From positions 806,001 to 870,000 of the forward strand of contig NZ_CP107947.1 of assembly GCF_036059255.1 (NCBI RefSeq): 64,000 nucleotides of DNA. Direction: 5' to 3'. The position numbers were made by a program, and so were the translations under genes. The notes beneath the pieces were generated by a model. That model was not told the origin of the DNA, did no database searches, and saw nothing but the letters and a program-made list of their open reading frames with translations. Source of the stretch: Micromonospora sp. NBC_00389 (GTDB lineage Bacteria; Actinomycetota; Actinomycetes; Mycobacteriales; Micromonosporaceae). Of the stretch, positions 26,079 through 33,880 are shown piece by piece; within the stretch, counting starts at the first letter, position 1, and each line of letters opens with the position of its first letter.

Positions 26079-26983
26079 CCGGTGACGTCCGCCGGCTTGC
26101 CGGCGTTGACCACCTCGGTGATGTACCGGATGGCCTCCGGCTGGCTGCCGTCGACGTCGGTGAACCCGTACACCTTGGCCAGCGAGCCGGCGTCGACGGA
26201 CTCGCCGTTCCAGCGGGCCTTGTCCTCGTCGGCGGCCAGCGCGGCGACCGCGCGTCCGACGAAGGCCGGCGTCTCCGAGATGAGGAAGTGCGGGTCGGTG
26301 GCCGCCCCGTCGCGCCAGTTCTCCTCGGTCACGCCGAAGATCTCCAGCATCGCCTCGGAGCGGAGCCAGCCTGGGGTGAGAGCGACGGCGGTACAGCCGT
26401 GCGGCTTCAGCTCGTGCGCCTGGCTGAAGGCGAGTCGGTTGACCGAGGCCTTGGCCAGGTCGTAGAAGACCGAGAGTCGATAGTTGTCGTCGTTGTACGC
26501 CTTGGTGCCGTCGCCGATCTCCACCACCAGGCCGCCAGGCTTGCGGATCAGTAGCGGCAGCGCGAAGTGACTGGTGATGATGTGCGTGTCGATGGCCAGG
26601 CGCAGGGTGCGGAAGCCTGCGTCCAGCGGCTGCTCCCAGATCGGCTTCTCCCAGGTGACCAGCGGGTCGCCGCCCCAGATGTCGTTGACCAGCACGTCGA
26701 GTTGGCCCTGCTCGGCGTCGATCCGGGCGACCAGGTCCCGGACCTGCTCGGGCACCAGGTGGTCGACCCGGACGGGGATGCCGACGCCGCCGGCGGCGGT
26801 GACCAGCTCGGCGGTCTCCTCGATGGTCTCCGACCGGTCCATCTCCGAGCGGCCGGCGCGGCTGCTGCGGCCGGTGGCGTACACGGTGGCCCCGGCGGCG
26901 CCGAGCTGGACGGCGATCTGCCGACCGGCACCCCGGGTAGCGCCGGCGACGAGCGCGATCTTTCCTGCGAGCGGTTGTGTCAT
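26069..26983 (-). CDS. SDR-family oxidoreductase
   Basis: A 304-residue short-chain dehydrogenase: cofactor loop VAGATRGAGRQIA (GATRGAG), NADP-preferring ATGRSSR after strand 2, VNDIWGGD in place of the usual NNAG, and YDLAK as the YxxxK pair. The layout resembles DHRS1-like enzymes. The changed NNAG motif (VNDI) is a small oddity also found in that subgroup. The 3' end overlaps the WYL gene by 10 bp on the opposite strand. Confidence 0.85.
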   Translation of the reverse strand: MTQPLAGKIALVAGATRGAGRQIAVQLGAAGATVYATGRSSRAGRSEMDRSETIEETAELVTAAGGVGIPVRVDHLVPEQVRDLVARIDAEQGQLDVLVNDIWGGDPLVTWEKPIWEQPLDAGFRTLRLAIDTHIITSHFALPLLIRKPGGLVVEIGDGTKAYNDDNYRLSVFYDLAKASVNRLAFSQAHELKPHGCTAVALTPGWLRSEAMLEIFGVTEENWRDGAATDPHFLISETPAFVGRAVAALAADEDKARWNGESVDAGSLAKVYGFTDVDGSQPEAIRYITEVVNAGKPADVTGYR

Positions 26984-27070
26984 GCCTTCGAGGCTGCCAG
27001 CAATACCTGACAGCCTCCGTCCGAATTCCGGATCGGGTCACGAGCGGCCGGCGGGCATCCGCGCCGCCCT

Positions 27071-27216
27071 GTCGAGCTGCCCCATTTGTGGGGCAGCTCG
27101 ACGTCTAGGCACGCTCGACGTCTAGGCACGCTCGACGTCTAGGCACGCTCGACGTCTGGCCCGCTCGACGGGCGGCGAGCCACCCGTGCCACGCCCCATA
27201 TCTGGGGCAGCTCGAC
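27071..27216. repeat. Hairpin plus 17-bp tandem repeat array
   Basis: GTCGAGCTGCCCCA (27071) and TGGGGCAGCTCGAC (ending 27102) form a perfect 14-bp stem with loop TTTG. The right arm runs into three identical 17-bp units CTCGACGTCTAGGCACG at 27097, 27114 and 27131, then a 16-bp variant at 27148. A second hairpin CCCCA-TATC-TGGGG followed by the same GGGCAGCTCGAC lies at 27194-27216. The CTCGAC core is common to stem arms and tandem units. Likely a small repetitive element. Confidence 0.85.
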
Positions 27217-27259
27217 AGGCCCGCATCCAGTCATGCCCGGCCGAACGGCTGCCCGGCTG

Positions 27260-27709
27260 TCACTGCACGTCGAACTCGTTGCCCTCCGGGTCGGTCATGG
27301 TGGTGTGCACGCTGCCCCGGTCGGCGACCTCGCGCAGCACGGTGGCGCCAAGCCCGACCAGCCGCTGCACCGTCGCCTCCCGCTCGTCCGGGCCGGCGTG
27401 TAGGTCGATGTGCAGCCGGTTCTTGACCTGCTTGGGCTCCGGCACGGCCTGGAACAGCAGCCGGCGGCCGAGACCGATGCCGCTGACCGGTTGGACCGGG
27501 TCCTCCGGGTGGCGGACCGCCGCGAGTTCCCGAAAGGCCCGCCGGCCGTCGACCTCGACGTACTCGTCCGGCCCGACCCTGCCGGCCGCGGCCAACTGGT
27601 CAATGAGGGCGCTGTTGTCCTCGACCTCGTATTCGAGGGCCGCCGCCCAGAACCGGGCCAGCGCGATCGGCTCCGCGCAGTCGACGACGAGCTTCCATGC
27701 CAGGGCCAT
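27260..27709 (-). CDS. VOC/glyoxalase-like protein
   Basis: A 149-residue protein of the vicinal oxygen chelate fold, probably a glyoxalase-like dioxygenase or resistance/binding protein. Recognisable pieces are WKLVVDCAEPIALARFWAAAL at the start, NRLHIDLHAG in the middle and MTDPEGNEFDV at the end. Metal-ligand candidates are the His in LHIDLH and Glu in GNEFDV. ATG 27709 has AAGGGG 6 nt upstream. Divergent from the CGNR regulator. Confidence 0.78.
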   Translation of the reverse strand: MALAWKLVVDCAEPIALARFWAAALEYEVEDNSALIDQLAAAGRVGPDEYVEVDGRRAFRELAAVRHPEDPVQPVSGIGLGRRLLFQAVPEPKQVKNRLHIDLHAGPDEREATVQRLVGLGATVLREVADRGSVHTTMTDPEGNEFDVQ

Positions 27710-27759
27710 CTGGATCCCCTTCACCTTCGTCGGCGACCCGCAGCGTGCGGACCACCCCT

Positions 27760-27780
27760 GTAACCGTTTATAGTGGTTAC
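27760..27780. promoter_or_regulatory. Dyad operator overlapping the -10 of the CGNR gene
   Basis: GTAACC (27760-27765) and GGTTAC (27775-27780) form an inverted repeat with 9-bp spacer; the -10 TATAGT (27769-27774) lies inside it and the GTG start follows at once. Likely autoregulatory, possibly also controlling the divergent VOC gene. Confidence 0.6.
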
Positions 27781-28404
27781 GTGACCGACGTCGCAAGTGG
27801 AATCACCCTGGTGTCGCTGCAAGGGGCCCGTTTCCTCTTCGATCCAGGAGCGCTCTGCCTGGAGTTCCTCACCAGCGGCGGGCCGGGCATCGGGGCCCGT
27901 TTCGAGGTGCTGCACCGCCCGGCGGATCTCGCCGACTGGCTGGGGCGGTCGCGGCTGCGCTTGGACCCTGCCCGGGTCGACGTCGACCTGGCGGAGTTGG
28001 CCGCCGCGCGGCGCCTGCGGGACGCGCTGTGGCGCCTGGTGTGCGCCCGCACCGGCACCCGGCCACCGGCCACCACGCCCACGGACTTCGACGCGACGCC
28101 CGGCGACCTCGACACCCTCAACGAGGCGGCGGCCGCTGCGCCGCTGGCGCCCCGGCTGGATGCGGACGGGACACGGCATTGGGTGCTCCCGGCCAGCGGG
28201 CAGCAGGCCCTCGCCAGCATCGCCCGGGACGCGATCGACCTGTTCAGCGGGCCGTACGCCGACCGGATCCGGGAGTGCGGCGCGCACAACTGCTACCTGG
28301 TCTTCGTGGACACCTCACGCCCCGGGCAGCGCCGCTGGTGCAGCATGGAGCGCTGCGGAAACCGGCACAAGGTCCGGTCGCTGCGCGCCCGCCGGGACGC
28401 CTAG
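27781..28404 (+). CDS. CGNR zinc-finger transcription regulator
   Basis: A 207-residue protein with an N-terminal ABATE (stress-response) domain (LCLEFLTSGGP, ADLADWLGRSRL, LRDALWRLVCA) and a C-terminal CGNR zinc finger: Cys in IRECGAHNCYLVFVD and in RRWCSMERCGNRHKV, the family signature. Such proteins are DNA-binding regulators. GTG 27781 is preceded by TATAGT at 6 nt, giving a leaderless start, and by a dyad that spans this -10. Confidence 0.88.
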   Translation: MTDVASGITLVSLQGARFLFDPGALCLEFLTSGGPGIGARFEVLHRPADLADWLGRSRLRLDPARVDVDLAELAAARRLRDALWRLVCARTGTRPPATTPTDFDATPGDLDTLNEAAAAAPLAPRLDADGTRHWVLPASGQQALASIARDAIDLFSGPYADRIRECGAHNCYLVFVDTSRPGQRRWCSMERCGNRHKVRSLRARRDA

Positions 28405-28425
28405 TCCACCAAGCGACAGCGCCCC

Positions 28426-29163
28426 TCAGTCCGGGAGCCGGACGCGGACCCGGCGATTGGCCCGGCCCTTGCTCTCCACCTTGACCACCTGCACCTTGCC
28501 GATCTGGGCGGTGGAGGCGACGTGGGTGCCGCCGTCGGCCTGCACGTCCAGCCCGACGATGTCGACGATCCGGACCTCCTGCTCGTCCGGCGGAATGAGG
28601 TCGGACTGGGTGCGGATGATGTCCGGCAGGGACAGCGCCTCGACGCGCGGCAGCACCCGGACGGCAACCGCACGGTCGGCGGCCACCTCGGCGTTGACCA
28701 GCTCCTCGATCCGGCTCTTGAAGTCGGCCGGCACCTCGGGCAGGTTGAAATCCATCCGAGCCTCGCCCGGTTCCATGTTGCCGCCGGTGACCAGCGCGCC
28801 GAAGTCGCGGAACACCACCCCGCAGAGCACGTGCAGCCCCGAGTGGGTGCGCATCAGCCGAGTACGGCGCTCGTCCTCCACCGCGCCGGTCACCTCGGTG
28901 CCGGGCGGCGGCAGCGGATCACCCTCGGCGGGAATCAGGTACGGGTCGTCGCCCTTGCGGGTGCCGATGATCCGGGTCTGCACGCCCTGCCAGAGCAGCA
29001 CCCCGTGGTCCGGCGGCTGCCCCCCGCCGCCCGGATAGAAGGCCGAGCGGTCCAGGACGATGCCCTGCTCCGGGTCGGCGTGCAGGACCGTGCAGGTCCA
29101 CTCGCGCAGGGTCGGGTCGGCAAGGTCCAGCCGGTGCGTCCGGCCATGCTGTGTGACGCCCAT
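28426..29163 (-). CDS. Alanyl-tRNA editing protein, AlaX type
   Basis: A 245-residue trans-editing factor that deacylates Ser- or Gly-tRNA(Ala). It starts with the small AlaRS-like barrel (LDRSAFYPGGGGQPPDHG) and has the zinc-ligand motifs THSGLHVL (HxxxH) and VQADGGTHVAST (His of the second pair; the usual Cys position is occupied by Q/A, so ligand geometry may differ). No synthetase domain. ATG 29163 has TAGCGT 8 nt upstream (leaderless). Confidence 0.88.
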   Translation of the reverse strand: MGVTQHGRTHRLDLADPTLREWTCTVLHADPEQGIVLDRSAFYPGGGGQPPDHGVLLWQGVQTRIIGTRKGDDPYLIPAEGDPLPPPGTEVTGAVEDERRTRLMRTHSGLHVLCGVVFRDFGALVTGGNMEPGEARMDFNLPEVPADFKSRIEELVNAEVAADRAVAVRVLPRVEALSLPDIIRTQSDLIPPDEQEVRIVDIVGLDVQADGGTHVASTAQIGKVQVVKVESKGRANRRVRVRLPD

Positions 29164-29174
29164 GACAGGGCACG

Positions 29175-30062
29175 CTACTCGTTCAGGAAGCTGGACACTC
29201 GCTCCCGCAGGTCGGCGCGTTCCGTCCAGAGCACGCCGGGCCGGTCGTACACGTGCAGGGTGGCCTGGGGCAGCGCGGCCGCGAGCTGCTCGGCCACCTC
29301 GACCGGGTGCAGATCGTCGCCCGCACAGCCGATCACCAGCGCCGGTGCGGTGACCGCCGCCAGGGCGGTGGCGTCGCGCAGCGGCGCCTGCTCCGGCAGG
29401 GTGGCCAGACCGTCGGCCAGACCGTCGCGGAGCAGCTGGTCGAGTCGCTGCCGCAGGTACGCCCAGCCGGCCGGGGTGTTGCGCACCGCCGTGGGCAACT
29501 CCAGCGAGACGATGTCGGCGACCGCCGAGGCGTCCCCGCTTTCCACCGCCTCCAGCAGGTCCGTGACGCGTTCCTGGGCGACCTGGCCGCGCGGCTGGTC
29601 AAGCACCGCCGGGAGGAAGAAGACCAGCTTCTCGAAGCGTTCCGGGCTCTCGGCCAGCAACCGGCAGAGCGCACCCGCGCCGAGGCTCACCCCGAACGCC
29701 CGACTGGCGCCGCCGAGATCCGCGACGGCGCGCAGATCCCGGGCCAGGTCCAGGTAGCTCCACTGCCCGGCCGGCGCGTCGGAGCGGCCGTGCCCGCGGA
29801 ACTGGAAGAACACCTTGCGGCCGGTCACCCCGCTGCCGAAGGGGCGGGTGGTGGCGATGCCGTTGCCCAGCCCGTGCGCGAACACGGTGACCGGATCGCC
29901 GGTGCCGGTGACCAGCCGCTCCAGCCGTACCCCGTGCGGGGTGGTGATCAGCTCGGTCTCCGGCTCCGGCAGCGCCGGCCGGCCGGTACGCGGACCACCC
30001 GGACCGGGCCCCCAGGTGCGAGGCCCACCGTCCGGCGGGGGTGGCCAGCGGAAACTTCTCAC
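29175..30062 (-). CDS. Alpha/beta-hydrolase fold protein
   Basis: A 295-residue protein with oxyanion segment TVFAHGLGNG, FQFRGHGRSDAP, nucleophile elbow FGVSLGAGAL (Ser) and acid strand VIGCAGDDLHP. The late His expected near the C-terminus is not where I expect it: that region reads YDRPGVLWTERADL, and the only nearby His lies before it (TLHVYD). It may be inactive or use another base. GTG 30062 overlaps the upstream DUF2516 stop by 4 nt (GTGA), with AAAGGG 5 nt upstream, so the two are coupled. Confidence 0.78.
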   Translation of the reverse strand: MRSFRWPPPPDGGPRTWGPGPGGPRTGRPALPEPETELITTPHGVRLERLVTGTGDPVTVFAHGLGNGIATTRPFGSGVTGRKVFFQFRGHGRSDAPAGQWSYLDLARDLRAVADLGGASRAFGVSLGAGALCRLLAESPERFEKLVFFLPAVLDQPRGQVAQERVTDLLEAVESGDASAVADIVSLELPTAVRNTPAGWAYLRQRLDQLLRDGLADGLATLPEQAPLRDATALAAVTAPALVIGCAGDDLHPVEVAEQLAAALPQATLHVYDRPGVLWTERADLRERVSSFLNE

Positions 30063-30373
30063 CAGAACCCTTTGCCGTCGCTCAGGTCGCGCAGGCCGAC
30101 CCGGACGTCGAGCAGGTAGATGAGGGCGGCGGCGATGCCGATCAGTCCGAAGAGGCTGATCGGACCGAAGCCGAGAAGGGTCAGCACCAGGCAAACCGCC
30201 AGGATGGCGATCCAGCCACCCTTGGGCAGCGTCCCGATGGCGGGGAAGCCGTCGGAGCGCTGTGTGACGGCGTGCACCAGCGCGACACCCTGGATGATCA
30301 GCGCGAAGACGAGCAGGATCAGCTCGATCACGTAGCGGACTTCGAACGCGAAGATCGGCGCGGCGTTGGCCAT
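30059..30373 (-). CDS. DUF2516 family membrane protein
   Basis: A 104-residue membrane protein with three predicted helices (YVIELILLVFALIIQGVALV, WIAILAVCLVLTLLGFG, LFGLIGIAAALIYLLDV) and a conserved cytoplasmic TQRSDGFPA-type loop. Function unknown. It lies downstream of the HBHA-like gene, the order I recall for M. tuberculosis Rv0474-Rv0476. ATG 30373 has TAAGCT 7 nt upstream, so it has its own leaderless promoter after the terminator. Confidence 0.8.
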   Translation of the reverse strand: MANAAPIFAFEVRYVIELILLVFALIIQGVALVHAVTQRSDGFPAIGTLPKGGWIAILAVCLVLTLLGFGPISLFGLIGIAAALIYLLDVRVGLRDLSDGKGFW

Positions 30374-30386
30374 GCCGGCAAGCTTA

Positions 30387-30437
30387 TGTCGACGACCCCG
30401 ACTACGTCCGACAAGGACGCCGCCGGGGTCGTCGACA
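30387..30437. terminator. Hairpin terminator after the HBHA-like gene
   Basis: TGTCGACGACCCCG (30387-30400) and CGGGGTCGTCGACA (30424-30437) form a 14-bp perfect stem with a 23-nt loop just after the minus-strand stop at 30445. Confidence 0.7.
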
Positions 30438-30444
30438 CCACGAA

Positions 30445-31155
30445 CTACTCGGCCGCCGGACGGGTCCGCTTGGTGGCCCGGGGCAGCTTCGCCGACGGGG
30501 TCGCGGCCGGCTTGGCGGCCGTCCGCGCCCGGGCGGCCTTCTTGACGGCGGCCGGCTTGGCCTCGGCGATCTCGGCCACCTCGGCCGGGCTCGGCACGTC
30601 GGCCGGGCTGGACACCTGGGCCGGGCTCACCGGGGCGGTGGCTACCGCGTCGGCGGTCGCCGGCGACACGGCCTGGGTCGCCTCGATGTCGGCGTTGACC
30701 GTCTCGGCGGCCTCCAGCACGCCGGCGCCGACGACCCGCTCACCACGGGCGACCAGTGCGCCGTACGCGGCGAACGCGCGCTCCTGCGCGGCCTGGGCAC
30801 CGGCGACCACCACAGCGGCGTTACGGGTCGCGGCGGCGCGCAGCTTGTCGAGGTCGGTGACCTCGCGGAGCTTGGCCAGGTCGGCGGACTCACGGAGCTT
30901 GGCCAGGTCCAGCTCGGCCTGAGCCCGGCCGCGCAGGGTCTCGGCGGTCTCGTTGGCGGTACGCAGCGTCTCGGTGGCCTTCTGGCGCAGCTCGAAGCCG
31001 GTCAGCACGGCCCGGCCGCCCAGGTCGGCGACGACCCGGGTGCCGAGGACGCCGACCACGGCCGGCAGCTTGCGCAGCTGCTGGAGGGCCAACTCTCCGG
31101 CACCGGCGGCAGCGTAGATCGGGGCGGGGATGCGGTTGATCTTCGGCTCGGTCAT
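30445..31155 (-). CDS. HBHA-like coiled-coil protein
   Basis: A 236-residue protein like mycobacterial heparin-binding hemagglutinin: N-terminal YAAAGAGELALQQL helix, a long predicted coiled coil (about residues 50-150: ELRQKATETLRTANETAETL, DLAKLREVTDLDKLRAAA) and a basic Ala/Pro/Lys tail (KPAAVKKAARARTAAKPAA, about 200-236), the part that binds sulfated glycans in HBHA. Outside pathogens this type may act in lipid or cell-surface organisation. ATG overlaps the upstream HTH gene's stop by 4 nt. Confidence 0.82.
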   Translation of the reverse strand: MTEPKINRIPAPIYAAAGAGELALQQLRKLPAVVGVLGTRVVADLGGRAVLTGFELRQKATETLRTANETAETLRGRAQAELDLAKLRESADLAKLREVTDLDKLRAAATRNAAVVVAGAQAAQERAFAAYGALVARGERVVGAGVLEAAETVNADIEATQAVSPATADAVATAPVSPAQVSSPADVPSPAEVAEIAEAKPAAVKKAARARTAAKPAATPSAKLPRATKRTRPAAE

Positions 31156-31781
31156 GAGGTCTCCTCTTCGGCCGCGTCGGCGGCCTTCCGGACCGCCGGA
31201 CCGGCGGCCTTCTTCTCGGGGGTGCTGGTGCTGGGCGGGGCGGGGGCGGACCCCGCCTCGGTGACGGCGACCGACTCGAGCACGGCCTCGGTCGGGGTGC
31301 CGCCCGCGGTGGTGGGGCCGGTGGCGGCCAGGTTGGCCACGTCGGCCGGCTGGTCGGCGATGTCGGTCGGGGTGGTCACCCCGGCCGCGCCGCCGGTGTT
31401 CGTGCCGGCGCCCTCGGCCTTGGCCTCGGCCTCGGTCAGCCGGGCGTTCTCCCGGCGGAAGGTCTCGTAGATCTGGCTGAGCGACTGCTTCTGGGCCATC
31501 GTCAGGTCGGCGTCCACCGCGATGGCGGCGAGCACACCGTGGCCTTCCTTGTCGTCGAGCAGCCCGGCCCGCAGGTACATCGCCGGAGTGGACACCCGCA
31601 GGGCGCTGGCCAACTGCTGGAGCACCTCCGCGCTGGGCTTGCGCAGGCCGCGCTCGATCTGGCTGAGGTACGGGTTGCTGACCCCCGCCTGCTCGGCGAG
31701 CTGCCGCAGCGAGATCTTCGCGTTGCGCCGCAGATCGCGGATGAACCCGCCGACGTCGGGGAGGTCCTTCGGTGTGGCCAT
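31152..31781 (-). CDS. XRE-family helix-turn-helix regulator
   Basis: A 209-residue regulator with an N-terminal Cro/CI-type HTH (residues about 12-66; LRQLAEQAGVSNPYLSQIER) followed by a helical segment (MAQKQSLSQIYETFRRENARL) and a disordered Thr/Ala/Pro-rich tail of about 80 residues. It is the first gene of the pair with the HBHA-like gene. ATG 31781 has no obvious ribosome binding site. A set of GCTAAC/GTTAGC repeats lies just upstream. Confidence 0.85.
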   Translation of the reverse strand: MATPKDLPDVGGFIRDLRRNAKISLRQLAEQAGVSNPYLSQIERGLRKPSAEVLQQLASALRVSTPAMYLRAGLLDDKEGHGVLAAIAVDADLTMAQKQSLSQIYETFRRENARLTEAEAKAEGAGTNTGGAAGVTTPTDIADQPADVANLAATGPTTAGGTPTEAVLESVAVTEAGSAPAPPSTSTPEKKAAGPAVRKAADAAEEETS

Positions 31782-31790
31782 GACACCGAC

Positions 31791-31840
31791 GCTAACCGGA
31801 CCCGCTAACTCCTGCAAGCAGAACGCTAGCAAGAGTTAGC
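31791..31840. promoter_or_regulatory. GCTAAC/GTTAGC repeat cluster (probable regulator binding region)
   Basis: GCTAACTC at 31804-31811 and GAGTTAGC at 31833-31840 form an inverted repeat with 21-bp spacer that holds a GCTAGC palindrome (31825-31830); another GCTAACC is at 31791. On the minus strand TTGCTAACTC and TTGCTAGCGT sit 10 bp apart. Position upstream of the XRE gene suggests autoregulation. Confidence 0.6.
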
Positions 31841-31893
31841 AAGGTCTCAGCATCCTGTTTGCGCGCCGCTCGTCCGATCCGTACCGTCCGTCC

Positions 31894-32691
31894 GTGCACA
31901 AGACCACAGTCAATGGAGCAGTCATCGCGTACGACGAGGCCGGCAGCGGCTCGCCCGTCGTGCTGCTGCACGCCGGCATCGCCGACCGCCGGATGTGGCG
32001 GGGGCAGTTGTCCGCGCTCGCCGCCCGGCACCGAGTGATCGTCCCGGACCTGCGCGGCTACGGCGACTCCGAGTTGCCCCCGATCCCGTTCGCGCACCAC
32101 GACGACGTGGCCGGCCTGCTGGACGCGCTCGACCTGCCCCGGGCCGCCCTGGTCGGCTGCTCCTTCGGCGGGGCGGTGGCCATCGACACCGCGCTGGCGT
32201 ATCCGGACCGGGTGAGCGCGCTCGCGCTGTTCGGCACGGCGGTCTCCGGCAATGAGTGGTCCGAGGAGGCCAACGACCTCTGGGACAGCCTGGTCGGCGA
32301 GGTCGATCCCGACGACTTCGCCGCCGGAGCGGCCGGTGAGGTGCGGTTCTGGGTGGTCGGCCCGGGCCGTCAGCCGGCCGACGTCGACCCCGGGCTGATC
32401 GCGTTCGCGCAGGAGATGGATCAGCGCGCGCTCGCCGCCGAACTGGCCCTCGGCGCGGTGGAGGTGGGCGAGCTGACGCCGCCGGCGATCGAACGCCTCG
32501 GCGAGCTGCGGCTGCCCGTCCTGGTCACCGCCGGCGCGGCGGACGTGCCGGACATTCGCCGGCTCGCCGACCGGATCGCCGCCGAGGCGCCCGACGCGGT
32601 ACGGCTGCCCGATGTGCCGGACGCTGCACACCTGCTGCCGCTGGAGCGGCCCGAGCCGGTCAACGCGGCCCTGCTCGACTTCCTGAGCTGA
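31894..32691 (+). CDS. Alpha/beta-hydrolase fold enzyme
   Basis: A 265-residue hydrolase of the 3-oxoadipate enol-lactonase/haloperoxidase-like group: VVLLHAGIADRRMW oxyanion region, VPDLRGYGDSELP, nucleophile elbow LVGCSFGGAVA (Ser), and the catalytic His in DAAHLLPLERPE. Specific substrate unknown. GTG 31894 follows TACCGT by 6 nt (leaderless). Divergent from the XRE gene, so its promoter is close to the GCTAAC cluster. Confidence 0.85.
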   Translation: MHKTTVNGAVIAYDEAGSGSPVVLLHAGIADRRMWRGQLSALAARHRVIVPDLRGYGDSELPPIPFAHHDDVAGLLDALDLPRAALVGCSFGGAVAIDTALAYPDRVSALALFGTAVSGNEWSEEANDLWDSLVGEVDPDDFAAGAAGEVRFWVVGPGRQPADVDPGLIAFAQEMDQRALAAELALGAVEVGELTPPAIERLGELRLPVLVTAGAADVPDIRRLADRIAAEAPDAVRLPDVPDAAHLLPLERPEPVNAALLDFLS

Positions 32692-32734
32692 GCCCGCCCG
32701 ACTCCGCAGAGCCCGCACCGAGGGTGTCGGGCGA

Positions 32735-32786
32735 ATGAGGCTGATACCTCAGAGGCATGAATATGCCTCTGAGGTATCGCGCTCAT
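32735..32786. repeat. Perfect AT-richer palindrome between convergent genes
   Basis: GATACCTCAGAGGCAT (32743-32758), loop GAAT, then ATGCCTCTGAGGTATC (32763-32778): 16 perfect pairs. After a 3-nt internal loop, ATGAG/CTCAT extends it by 5 pairs (32735-32739/32782-32786). It could act as a bidirectional terminator, but its composition differs from the GC-rich terminators nearby, suggesting an inserted repeat. Confidence 0.8.
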
Positions 32787-32826
32787 CCGCGAGTGGCCGT
32801 CCCCGACGGTCGGGACCAGCCGCCGC

Positions 32827-33786
32827 TCACCAGAGCGGACGGACCGCGCCGACCGGGACGCCGCCGCCGAAGAGCGGCACCTCGGCGTACTCGGCAAGCA
32901 CCGGGGCGTCCACGCCGAGCCGGCGCAGCGCGGAGACCAGCACCGGCATCCGGGCCCGGTCGGCGCCATCGTCGATCTTGAGCGCCACCGCGCCGACGCC
33001 CGGCAGGCCCACGGCGATCACGCCCTCGGCGCCAACCTTCGCCAGCAGGCCCGGAACGCCGCGCATCAGCCGGGTGTCGTCGGCCCGGGTGCCACCCACG
33101 ATCTCCGGGTGGGCGCGCATGGCGTCGGCCACCGCGCGCGGCACCGAACCGGGCTCGGCGTCGACCAGCCGGAGGTACGCCCCGGCCAGACCGGTCAGCG
33201 ACACGGCGAGCACCGGGGCACCGCAGCCGTCCACCCCCACCGCCGCCGCCTGCTCACCGGTGAACTCCTCGATGGCTGCCCGCAACCGCTGCTGCAACGG
33301 GTGCTCCGGCCGCCAGTAGCCGTCCAGCGGCCACCCGGCGGCCCGGCAGGTCAGCAGCATCCCGCTGTGCTTGCCGGAGCAGTTCATCTGCACCCGGGTC
33401 GGGCCGCCCCCGGCGCGCAGCACGGCCTCCCGGGCCGCCGCGCCCACCGGCAGGTCGGGCGGGCAGTGCAGGGCCGAAGCGTCCAACCCGGCCCGATCCA
33501 GCAGCGCACCGACCCGGGCCAGGTGGAATTCCTCACCCGCGTGACTGGCCGAGACCAGCGCGAGGTCGGCCGGGTCGGTCAGCGGCAGGCCGGCGCGGAG
33601 CATCCCGATCGCCTGCATCGGCTTGCTGGCCGAGCGGGGAAAGATCGGTGCGGTCACATCCCCGACGGCGGCCACCGGCACACCGGCGGCGTCCAGCACC
33701 ACCGCCGAGCCGCGGTGCGCGCCCTCCACGAACCCGGACCGGACCACCTCTGCGAGCGGCGCGCCGCCCTCGTACGTCTTTCCCAC
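32827..33786 (-). CDS. Asparaginase (type II, Rhizobium-like family)
   Basis: A 319-residue enzyme of the asparaginase_II (ReAII) family that hydrolyses L-asparagine. Family blocks: RSGFVEGAHRGSAVVLD, FPRSASKPMQAIGML (Ser-Lys pair), LALVSASHAGEEFHL, QMNCSGKHSGMLLTC and GVDGCGAPV. It is unrelated in sequence to the E. coli asparaginase fold. GTG 33784-33786 follows TACCGT by 7 nt (leaderless). Confidence 0.88.
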   Translation of the reverse strand: MGKTYEGGAPLAEVVRSGFVEGAHRGSAVVLDAAGVPVAAVGDVTAPIFPRSASKPMQAIGMLRAGLPLTDPADLALVSASHAGEEFHLARVGALLDRAGLDASALHCPPDLPVGAAAREAVLRAGGGPTRVQMNCSGKHSGMLLTCRAAGWPLDGYWRPEHPLQQRLRAAIEEFTGEQAAAVGVDGCGAPVLAVSLTGLAGAYLRLVDAEPGSVPRAVADAMRAHPEIVGGTRADDTRLMRGVPGLLAKVGAEGVIAVGLPGVGAVALKIDDGADRARMPVLVSALRRLGVDAPVLAEYAEVPLFGGGVPVGAVRPLW

Positions 33787-33880
33787 GTGCTGGACGGTAC
33801 CGACGGTCCCGGGGGTCTCGGCGGCGGGGTGACCAGGTCGTCCACCGCCCGGGTGACAGGGGTGCCCGACAGAGCCGGCC

